From contig WTPW01000031.1 of NCBI GenBank assembly GCA_009809945.1, positions 224,632 to 288,631 of the forward strand: 64,000 nt of DNA, given 5' to 3'. Both the position numbers and the translations under genes were made by a program. This stretch comes from Gigaspora margarita. Lineage: Eukaryota; Glomeromycota; Glomeromycetes; Diversisporales; Gigasporaceae. Shown here piece by piece: positions 56,079 through 64,000 of the stretch. The number at the start of each line of letters is the position of its first letter. The first letter of the stretch is position 1. The notes beneath the pieces were generated by a model. The model saw only the letters and a list, made by a program, of their open reading frames with translations. It had not been told where the DNA came from and searched no databases.

Positions 56079-57125
56079 ACCAATTATGGCGCACATGTGA
56101 TATCTTGTGATCCAATAGTCAGGATCAGATGATTTTGCTACCATTTGATTCATTACGATGAGACGAATCGAATGGTAGTAAAATCATCTGATTCTGATCA
56201 CTAGATCACAAGAAATTAATACTTAAAAAAATAAATAAAATTTTTAATTTTAAGGTTTTAATAAAACCTAATCATAGTATGTTAATAGTGACTTTTTTTA
56301 TTAAGTAAATTGACCTTTATTATTAAGATAATTTTGTTTATCATTACAAATTCTATTTACCTCTAAATTTTTATAAAAATCAGATAATTTTTTATTAAGT
56401 TATTTGTAAAAAGTATACTTGTGCCATAATAGGTTCTTTTGGTACAAAATAAATTTAAAAAAATCAATTAATAAAAAAGAATTTAACTAATTTTAACACC
56501 TGGTTAAAGTTATAAAATTTAACTACTCTTTATTTTTATAAAAGTTTTTTATATAAAAATTATTTTTTAAAGATTAGAGTTAGGGTATAGGTTATATTAA
56601 GTTAGAGAATGAATTATTTATATGCAAAATTAGATGCTAAAAACTTTTACTTAATAGCCCAAAGCTAGTTTTTGTAATAAAATTTTGTGATATTGATAAT
56701 CTTTTGATTTTTTTTAAGTTTTCTTAAAATTTTCTTTATTTTGTTACACAAGATCCTGCAACCTAATTGGTAAATTATAGGATGGTTAACATCACCAGAG
56801 GGGCAAGTTAACAACACTCAATAAAAAATTATCTAATTTTTATAAAAAGTTAGAGGTAAGTAAAACATATAATGATTAATAAAATTGTCTTATTAATGAA
56901 GGTCGATTTACTTAATAAAAAAATTTGCTAACAATGCATTTAAGTTATTTTTTAGTTTTTTAAATTTTAATCTTTTATTGCTAGTAAATTGTGGTATAAT
57001 AATTAGAATCAAAATGATTCTGGTACCATACAATTCATCTCACTGAGACAATTCGAATGGTACCAAAATTGGTCAATTCTGATTGTTAGATTACAAGATA
57101 TCATATGTGCACCATAATTGGTACA
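56079..57125. mobile_element. Inverted-repeat element of 1.05 kb with GGTACCATT modules
   Basis: Left ACCAATTATGGCGCACATGT and inverted right ACCAATTATGGTGCACATAT continue into ATATCTTGT.ATC. Two palindromic modules (TACCATTTGATTCATTACGA at 56137; GGTACCATACAATTCATCTC at 57020) lie just inside the ends, with a third related palindrome outside at 57190-57265. A GATTAGAGTTAGGGTATAGG tract is at 56571-56590. Non-coding. Confidence 0.65.
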
Positions 57126-57967
57126 CGTATAATAATTTGTTGATTTTTTTGCTTTTATTTTAATTTGCAATATCATGTAATCTAGTGATCAAAATCAAAT
57201 GATTTTGGTATTATTCGATTCATCTTGATGTAATAATTTAAATGATAGCAAAATCATTTGATTTTGATTATTAGATCACGTGATAATGGCCATTAAAGTT
57301 ATTTGTGCCATGATACCTATACTTACCTTATATATCAAACCAATGAACCCACCGAGAAACCAATGAATGGAATTATATACAATGAAGTAAAAATAGTAAA
57401 AATTACAGAAATTTTAGCTTATTTAAATATTTATAAGTATTTTTTTTTTACAATTTATTCATTCTTTTTTAGTTCTACTTATTGCTTATTAGTCTTTATT
57501 TTAATTGCTTTAATATTAATTACTTTAATTTATTTCGGTAAATATAAAAAAATTTTTTCACAAAAATATAAATATAAATACTTATTTATTATATTTAATT
57601 TAGTCTGGTTAAAAAATAAGATCATAATATTTATTCAATACCTATTTAGTTTAATAAGTATATAGTTTATTAATTACAGTAGTGAAATTAAAATCAGCAA
57701 ATTATATATACAATTAATACTTATAATATTTATTTACTTTAACTTAGAATACTTTCAAGCATCTAAATTAATAGGCCAGAGCTCAATTTTTAATTAGCAG
57801 AAAAAAAAATTAGCCAAGTTCATTATTATGATAAAAAAAAAGTTGATTAAAAACCATCTTTTTTAGCATAGAGTTTCAAAATTAATATCCACATTTCACA
57901 ACAAGAATTTTTGGCAAAATTATTGTAATTGATGATTGTATAAAAGGTTTTAATTTAGAACTGATGA

Positions 57968-58105
57968 TGGGGTTTCTCAAATACCTCAATCGATAGATTA
58001 GAGGCAAATTTTTAATTAGTTAGTAATTGAATAAACCAACCAATTTGGTCAGTTTATTTGATTAAAAATTTGCTTCTAATCCATTAATTAAAGTGCTTGA
58101 GAACT
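57968..58105. mobile_element. Small fold-back element
   Basis: About 138 bp. GGGGTTTCTCAAATACCTCA pairs loosely with GTGCTTGAGAACTCC, and AGAGGCAAATTTTTAATTA pairs with TTGATTAAAAATTTGCTTCT, centred near 58037. No target duplication recognised. Between 57290 and 57960 I see no gene; the frame 57303-57665 is hydrophobic but unsupported. Confidence 0.55.
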
Positions 58106-58194
58106 CCAACTATGAACTTTGTCTGAAAAATTTGTAAAATTGATAATCATTATACTATTTATTAATATATATAGTTTTAATAAAGGGTTTGAAA

Positions 58195-58455
58195 AAATGG
58201 TACACTGTGCACCATAGTGCGCCCTTTTATGCTTCTTGAAATTTTACTAAGATAACCCCTGTTGTACTTTTAATAAAAACTGCTCCTTTTGCAATATTAC
58301 TTTAGACTTTAATTTTAAATTAATTCTAAACCTAATACTAACCCTAACTCCAACTCTAACCTCTAACCTTCTAACCCTAACTTCAACTCTAACCCTAATT
58401 TCAATTATTATTATTTATAGAGGTGCGCTATAGTGCACTGTGCACCAAATTATAA
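58195..58455. mobile_element. Inverted-repeat element with GTGCACCATAGTGCGCC ends
   Basis: Left ATGGTACACTGTGCACCATA and inverted right TTTGGTGCACAGTGCACTAT, about 260 bp. The interior holds a long degenerate run of CTAACCCTAACTCCAACTC-type sequence (58334-58400), telomere-like in style. Non-coding. Confidence 0.65.
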
Positions 58456-58480
58456 ATTTCTTAATAAAATTATATTTATA

Positions 58481-58620
58481 GAGCACTGACAGATATTACG
58501 TAATATTTTTAGAAAAAGAGAAGGTAGCTAAGTATAATTTACTATATATATACTTCATATATGATGTGGGGAAGGGGTAGCTCCCTTAATAAAAAATATT
58601 ACATAATATCTGTTAGCACC
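58481..58620. mobile_element. MITE with ATATTACGTAATAT ends, copy 3
   Basis: 140 bp, left GAGCACTGACAGATATTACG and inverted right GGTGCTAACAGATATTATGT. Same interior as the copies at 31009 and 37093. Termini are partly eroded and the target duplication is unclear. From 58621 to about 58990 no gene is seen. Confidence 0.8.
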
Positions 58621-59001
58621 TATACAGTATATATTTAATAACTATAATAAAATTATATAAAAATTACAATATTAAATTTATTTTAATGTATTTATTTATG
58701 AAACTATATAATACAATGACTATATTCGTAATATGACAACTATATTATATATTGGCAACAATATTGTGACTCTGCTATGAATTTGTAATATCACGCTCTT
58801 ATAAAAAATCTAACTACTATAATGGCCATGATATAACCTCATAGATTTACATATTCTACTATGACATAAGATCTAAAAAGAAAAGAAAAATTCATTTTGA
58901 TAACCAAAAAAAAAGGACCAAATACAAAAAGAACCAGTACTTAGCTTCAAGACCCATCTTAATTTAATGCTCAGTTGCTAATTTCAAGGCCTAGTCAAAT
59001 T

Positions 59002-59561
59002 TATTTTTTTTATTTATTTTTTTTTAACTCTTTAATGATCTTGCCAGTACTTTATTAAGAATTATACAATCTAATCTAATTTACAATAAAACTTTTATTA
59101 AATTGACATATCTTAATTTCTAAGCTGACCCCACCTGGCTGCCTTAATGGTACCCAAATGTGACTTGTTGCACTAAATTATATGATTTAGAATTATTACT
59201 ATCATAGGACTCATGTCCTATATAGTCTTATATTCCAAGTTTTAACCTCGGACTTCGGTTTCATCCAACCAATATTGGCCTGGTTCCAGAATTGCTACCA
59301 GGAGTTCGTAGCTTGATTTTCACTACATCTCATGACTTTGGTTATCCAAATTGTAGTTCCTAACTAACAAGTTTAACCTTGAAGACTTTGTTATACCAAT
59401 TTATGATCTGATCTGCATTAGGTCCATCAATTGATGTCCTGGGTTTCTGGTACCATGGTGTTGCAGTTCTCTAATACAGTTAAACCACACTGTAAATAAT
59501 ATTCACCACCAACGAGATTTGAACCGGCAACCTTTTGATTTGTAATCTCAGATCATAACTG
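59002..59561 (-). mobile_element. SINE 2, tRNA-like head truncated
   Basis: Exact 12 bp duplication CCTAGTCAAATT (58990-59001, 59562-59573). On the minus strand it begins inside the tRNA-like head (GATTACAAATCAAAAGGTTG, with a B box GGTTCAAATCT at 59525-59515) and ends in an A-rich tail at 59030-59002. The last 190 bp share AGTGCAACAAGTCACATTTG, GGTACC, AAGGCAGCCAGGTGGGGTCA and CTTAATAAAGTACTGGCA with the 3' end of LINE 1 (12720-12545). A T-rich block follows on the plus strand. It is AT-richer than SINE 1, so probably older. Confidence 0.8.
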
Positions 59562-60198
59562 CCTAGTCAAATTCACAGATTTCTAATAACAATTAAAAAA
59601 CCTAAAAAAAGAAAGTGAAGTTAGTTTCAATAACCAAAAAAAAGGGCCAAAATACAAGGAACTAGTAATTAGCTTCAAGACCTGTTACAATTTCATACAC
59701 TTGGTTCCATTTCGCTCTTAATGAAAACAAAGCTATAAAAGAAAAAAAATGTTACTAACATCATCCAAGTTTAGTTTTTCAGATTACTATACCATTTTAC
59801 CCTTACTAACAAACTATAAAATCTAGAAAAAACAAAGTCAGTTAAAAACAAAAAGTACAAGAAAAAATAAAACTAAGAGCTGGTACTTATCTTAGTCCAG
59901 TTCTATCCCATTCAGGTTCAGATTTTTGGATTATTCCTTTCACTTGCACTGGCAAACTACAAAAATGATCCAAAGAAGTCAACATAGTATTCTTGCAAAG
60001 TGCACTGGTTGATGCTTTTTGTCTTTCTAAAATTCAGAGAAGTCAATATAGTGTTATTACATTGGCTAATAGCTAATCATCAGAAAATTTTATATATAGA
60101 TATTGATCGATATATAACACTTAATCGTTTTATATCAATTATAAAATATTATTATATATCGATTAATTGGATAAAAATCAATATATATCTATAATTGA

Positions 60199-60421
60199 TA
60201 TACTGTATTCTATCATAAATAAGCACCTCCTTTTTTGAAATTTCAAACTCAACGTTCTTGATAACTATCTTATCAAACTTAATAAAAATTTTTTTATTTA
60301 AATTTTATATATCTATAAAATTTAAATAAAAAAATTTTTATTAAGTTTGATTAGATAGTTATCAAAAATGTTGAGTTTGAAATTTCAAAAAAGAGGTGCT
60401 TATTCATAATAGAATACGGTA
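60199..60421. mobile_element. Near-perfect 223 bp fold-back MITE
   Basis: Ends ACTGTATTCTATCATAAATA (left) and ACCGTATTCTATTATGAATA (right, inverted), followed by AGCACCTC. The arms of about 105 bp pair almost completely and meet near 60310 in TTTAAATTTTATATA. The ends recall the AATAAGC family. From 59575 to 60195 no gene is seen. Confidence 0.8.
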
Positions 60422-60605
60422 TATAATTTTTTATATTAAATCATTATATATCTATAAATCGATTATAATTGTAATTATTTGAAACGATATATAACGATTA
60501 ACAGATCTTTAATGATTACATAATGTTTTGACTCGTCACCAGATAAAAATAAATAAATAAATAAATAAAAAAATAAAATGCTGATTAAAACAAACTAAAA
60601 ACAAT

Positions 60606-60828
60606 NNNNNNNNNNNNNNNNNNNNNNNNNNNNNNNNNNNNNNNNNNNNNNNNNNNNNNNNNNNNNNNNNNNNNNNNNNNNNNNNNNNNNNNNNNNNNNN
60701 NNNNNNNNNNNNNNNNNNNNNNNNNNNNNNNNNNNNNNNNNNNNNNNNNNNNNNNNNNNNNNNNNNNNNNNNNNNNNNNNNNNNNNNNNNNNNNNNNNNN
60801 NNNNNNNNNNNNNNNNNNNNNNNNNNNN
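60606..60828. other. Assembly gap (223 Ns)
   Basis: Unknown bases; low-complexity A/T sequence on both sides. Open frames across it are artefacts. Confidence 0.98.
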
Positions 60829-60983
60829 TTTTTTTAATATTTTGAATACTTTTGAAATATTTTAGGACTAGAAAATCAAGTTGGATCAGTAGATTGTACT
60901 CTGGATCATGCCAAGGATACATTTGACTAATATTTTCAAAATGTTTCAAAATGCTTTGACGAACATAGTACAAGATCAGATTA

Positions 60984-61135
60984 GGGGAGTGAAAAAATCA
61001 GGTGATTTTTTAGGGGGGGGAGGGGGTAAAAAAAATTGAAATTACATATAAGAACCTGACTATATATATATTAAAGAAGAGGGAGGGGGGGTAGACCTCT
61101 GATAAAAAATAATCAGGTGATTAATGACATGGCCC
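60984..61135. mobile_element. MITE, palindrome/G-run family, copy 3
   Basis: 152 bp with TTA on both sides (60981-60983, 61136-61138). Left GGGGAGTGAAAAAATCAGGT; inverted right GGGCCATGTCATTAATCACC. Palindrome AAATCAGGTGATTT at the left and AATCAGGTGATT at the right. A run of nine G plus GGGGG at 61013-61026 and GAGGGAGGGGGGGTAG at 61080-61095, both on the plus strand. Confidence 0.85.
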
Positions 61136-61299
61136 TTAGATCTTTATTTTTTTTGTTTATAATTTAGATCTTTATATTGGTTTTTCATTTTTGGTTTGTT
61201 TTTTTTGGTTTCGCATTGTTTTTTTTAGTTTCATTTTGTTTTTTCATTTTTTTTTCTTTTATTTATTATTTTTTATTTTTTTATACAAAAAAATATCAA

Positions 61300-62560
61300 C
61301 TCTAACTTTTGTCACTTTGCAAGAAATCTAATGACTTTTCAAAACTTTGTGCAAGACAACTCAGCCTTCCAATACTTGGCAAGAACACACAACTGATTTC
61401 ACCAAGCAATTTCTAAATTTCAAAGAATTCTTTTTTGAAGAAATAAAAGATTTAGTTGGTGCTTTATTTTTTTTCATTTGATGTTTTTTGTTCTTTTTGT
61501 TTTTGTTTTTGGATTTTTTTATTTTTTTTTTATTAATTTATTTTATTCTGGCACTTTGAAAAAAAATAACCTAGGCTTTGTCAATACTTTGCAAGCAAAC
61601 CCAGACTTTTTTGGCACTTTGCAAGAATATATACAACTTGATTTTAGCAATTTCTGTCATGAACTCTACTTCAGAGAAATGGAAATTTGGGGTTTTATTT
61701 TTTTTTTATTTAGTTTGTTTATATTCTGTTTTTTTTTTTTGTTTGTTTTCTTTTTACTTATTTCTTTAATTTTTATTTTTTTTATTTATTCTGGCACATT
61801 GCGAAAACCTTTAATGATTTCTAAATTGCAAGAAATGAACTCTCATATCCACCAATTTGGTTTCACCCAAAATTAGCCAATCATTATCAAGAATTATTTG
61901 CTATTAAAATTTATTACAAAGTGAGTTTTGACAACAATGGTCTTTTNAACTTACTTATAATCNATAATTAAGTGTACANAATATTNTAATATCTACATGT
62001 TTAATTATTAGCTGAAAGTAAGTTAAAAAGGTAGTTTTTCTGAAAAGTTCTTCNGAATTTANNCTTACCCATTATACAACNGATNAAACAATGACAAACN
62101 GATNCTTTTNTACCNNAAAATACCAAAACGCTTCAACAACTAGTAATAGTGCTTCCTTTTCCAGCTTGGCATAGCTGTTCTTTGAATATTTATTGCTTAT
62201 TTATCTCATATAGAGGCCAAAAGACTATTTTATTTGAAGGTTTCGTTTGTTATTCTTCACGTCATTTAATAGCAGAAGTTTGTGTAATGGTTTATCGAAA
62301 AAAGACCCCTAAAAATCAAATCGGTGGATATGTTATTTCAGAAAAATAGAGATTTGGAGCTTTGTTTATTTTTTTATTTAGTTTGCTTACATTTTTGTTT
62401 TTTGTTTGATTTTCTTTTTTTTTACTTATTTTTTTAATTTTATTTTATTTATTTCTGACTTTTTTCAGAACTTTGCAAGAATATGATCTGATTTTTCTAG
62501 TACTTTACAAGAATACCAACTTTAACTTCTTTGGCACTTTGCAAGAAGTAGTGAATATGA
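61300..62560 (+). repeat. Array of TTTGCAAGAA motifs
   Basis: GGCACTTTGCAAGAA and close variants at about 61310, 61376, 61552, 61613, 61793, 62471, 62497 and 62533, separated by T-rich stretches with TTTTATTTAGTTTG-like words. It is the inverse of the array at 43100-43850; 59990 has one isolated TTCTTGCAAAGTGCACTGG. Several Ns lie at 61947-62115. The Phe/Leu-rich open frames here (61478-61876, 61578-61769) are not genes. Confidence 0.6.
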
Positions 62561-62807
62561 GCAAATATAATAGTAGATGTGACAAAGTGCAAAAGTAATT
62601 GAAAATATTACTATTTTTTTATTTTTGTTTTTTTTGATATTTTTTTTCGGGAGGAGAGTTTTTTTGGTTGTTTATTTTTTTTTTATAATAATATATAATA
62701 AAAATATGTAATATAATATAATATATAATAATAATAAATAAATAAGAAATTTGCGAAAACTTGCAAATATTGATTAAAAATTTATATTTAATTTAAAATA
62801 TAATATA

Positions 62808-63465
62808 TCCCTTAAATGGTAAGCAATTGCAGGCAAATTTGCCTGCAATTTTTTCTATAAACATTTCTTTGATTTAGTTTTTTAAATATTTAAAATATTT
62901 AAATAAAATTTTATACAATAATATTTGAAAATAAAGATTATATTTTTGCTATATTTGTATTTAAATTATAAGAAAATAAATTGTAGTTGCTTATAAGCCC
63001 AAAATATACAAATTTCAAAAAAATTTTTTAATTAAAAAATTATTTTAAACCTTTTTGGCGAACTCTTTAAATATTAATTTTAGATCTATTGTTCTTAATA
63101 CAACTTTATAGACTATGTAAAGGATTACAATTTTTATTATTACAAGTTTTATGATTTACTTGTAAAAATTAGTACTTGTCTTAAGAGCAAAAATTTTTTT
63201 TAGCTTCGGGAACATATAAAATTTTAGAAAATATAAAAAAATTTTAATAGTAAACTCTTAAGTTACACAAACTTTGAACTTTAATTAATTAAAAGTTATT
63301 TAATAATTTTAAAAAATTTTNATAATAAAGTTAATAAAATATATTTCAAATAATATATTATATAAAATAGAAAATTTCTAAATTATTTATTTGTTGTTTT
63401 ATTTAAAAAAACCTTAAATATTTTCAAAATTGCAGGCAAATTTGCCTGCAAGACCTTTTAAGGGA
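62808..63465. mobile_element. MITE with terminal GCAGGCAAATTTGCCTGC palindromes, copy 2
   Basis: 658 bp, ends TCCCTTAAA, TA outside (62806-62807, 63466-63467). The palindromes extend to 26 bases at the left (62825-62850) and 22 at the right (63430-63451). Same plan and length as 52828-53487, with a diverged AT-rich interior; both share CTTCGGGAACATATAAAATTT inside (63204 and 53227). Non-coding. Confidence 0.85.
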
Positions 63466-63483
63466 TAATAATATTAAATAAAA

Positions 63484-64000
63484 AAAAGTGTGACGATCTA
63501 GAGAAGTGGCCAGGTTGTCAACCCCCAAGCGGCAGGTCGAAAGTTCAAATCCCACTGATGACGATAACGAAAATTAGGCCTGTGTTACAGTAACCGTGGC
63601 TCATATCGGTTGGGTAAGAAACCTGTAACCTTGGTTCCACCATCTTGAATGGGAGCTCTCAGGCGCAATGGAGTTTGTTACACTGATAAATCCAAGGAAC
63701 CGGAAAAATGGAAACCCGTTTGGGAAGTCCCGAATAAGGAGGTAGATTAGGATCTCCGACGGTGCTACCATAAATAAGGTCGGTGCTAAGATCCAAACGA
63801 ACCTTATAAGGGCAAGGGAGGTACCTAGCAGTTCGGAGTCGCCGGACTGCAAGTATCGGTATAATGCAGGTGCGCCGGTACTGAAAATTCATGAACAACT
63901 ACGAAATGGGACGTGGCAGTTTAATGGTCAAGGTCTAGCCAGCCCTAGGCTTGTAACCTAGATAAGACTAGTGCGGCATGTCACACTTGATTTCTCTAGA
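63484..64000 (+). mobile_element. SINE 3, 5' part, running off the window
   Basis: A GC-richer segment with a tRNA-like head: TGGCCAGGTTG (63507-63517) fits the A box with one change and AGTTCAAATCC (63542-63552) fits the B box. Near 63940-63958 CTAGG-CTTGTAA-CCTAG forms a hairpin like an anticodon arm with loop TGT. From about 63963 the sequence ACTAGTGCGGCATGTCACAC matches the start of the 3' tail shared by LINE 1 (ACTAGTGCGGTAGGTTGCAC) and SINE 2. The 3' end is cut by the window. Two overlapping minus-strand open frames (63601-63898) are non-coding by-products. Confidence 0.65.

Noticed and set aside
57303-57665. 120-codon frame with hydrophobic stretches
   Set aside because: AT-rich DNA readily gives Ile/Leu/Phe-rich frames; no recognisable motif, and an element lies immediately upstream.
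60536-60973. Open frame of 145 codons
   Set aside because: It crosses the second assembly gap; the flanking codons are low-complexity.
61478-61876. Phe/Leu-rich frames that look like membrane proteins
   Set aside because: They come from T-rich spacers of a motif array. The same happens on the minus strand at 43135-43518 in the inverted array.

Overview
The window is 64 kb of very AT-rich eukaryotic DNA that consists almost entirely of transposable elements inserted into one another. I found no intact host gene, rRNA, tRNA or CRISPR array. The best guess for the organism is an arbuscular mycorrhizal fungus (Glomeromycotina, Rhizophagus-like). This is inference from base composition, short interstitial TTAGGG-like tracts, and the style of the LINE RNase H/reverse transcriptase proteins and of a DDE-like protein carrying DGGPDEN and NPVE motifs. 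I could not test it by search. Two assembly gaps (27325-28256 and 60606-60828) and scattered single Ns interrupt the sequence.

Layout. 0.3-2.1 kb: relic of a transposase-like gene (minus). 2.3-4.0 kb: relic of a LINE RNase H/C-terminal region (plus). 4.1-8.5 kb: mosaic of small inverted-repeat elements in clusters of AATATTCATAAATATT-type repeats, a SINE fragment and a LINE 3' fragment. 8.6-9.4 kb: relic of a DDE-like gene. 10.9-20.6 kb: a nest in which a fold-back element with TTA target duplications was entered by a SINE (which itself holds a TA-flanked mariner-type MITE) and by a 7.6 kb LINE (minus; RRM-like ORF1, then endonuclease, reverse transcriptase and RNase H). 21.7-26.2 kb: a 4.5 kb terminal-inverted-repeat element carrying a decayed DDE-like gene with a C-terminal C2H2 zinc finger. 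Its ends match those of small MITEs at 31.0, 37.1 and 58.5 kb. 27-46 kb: almost only MITEs and fold-back elements, with one likely assembly duplication. 46.5-53.8 kb: a second LINE (plus; CCHC gag-like ORF1, endonuclease, reverse transcriptase, zinc-binding C terminus, no RNase H seen), broken by a hAT-type element and by an element with palindromic ends. 53.8-64 kb: more MITEs, a SINE with clear target duplications, an array of TTTGCAAGAA-type motifs, and the start of a third SINE that runs off the window.

How the parts relate. Target-site duplications (13 and 15 bp in the first nest; 12, 8 and 2 bp in the second) give the order of insertion. The SINEs share their 3' tail with LINE 1, which suggests that its machinery mobilised them. 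Several MITE families share one terminal design: a TTA/TAA duplication, terminal GGG, a 12-16 bp palindrome, then a run of G. In every case checked the two G runs lie on the same strand although the ends are inverted. A second shared signal is a hairpin, CGTCTC-NNN-GAGACG, repeated in many fold-back elements with paired compensating changes in its stem.
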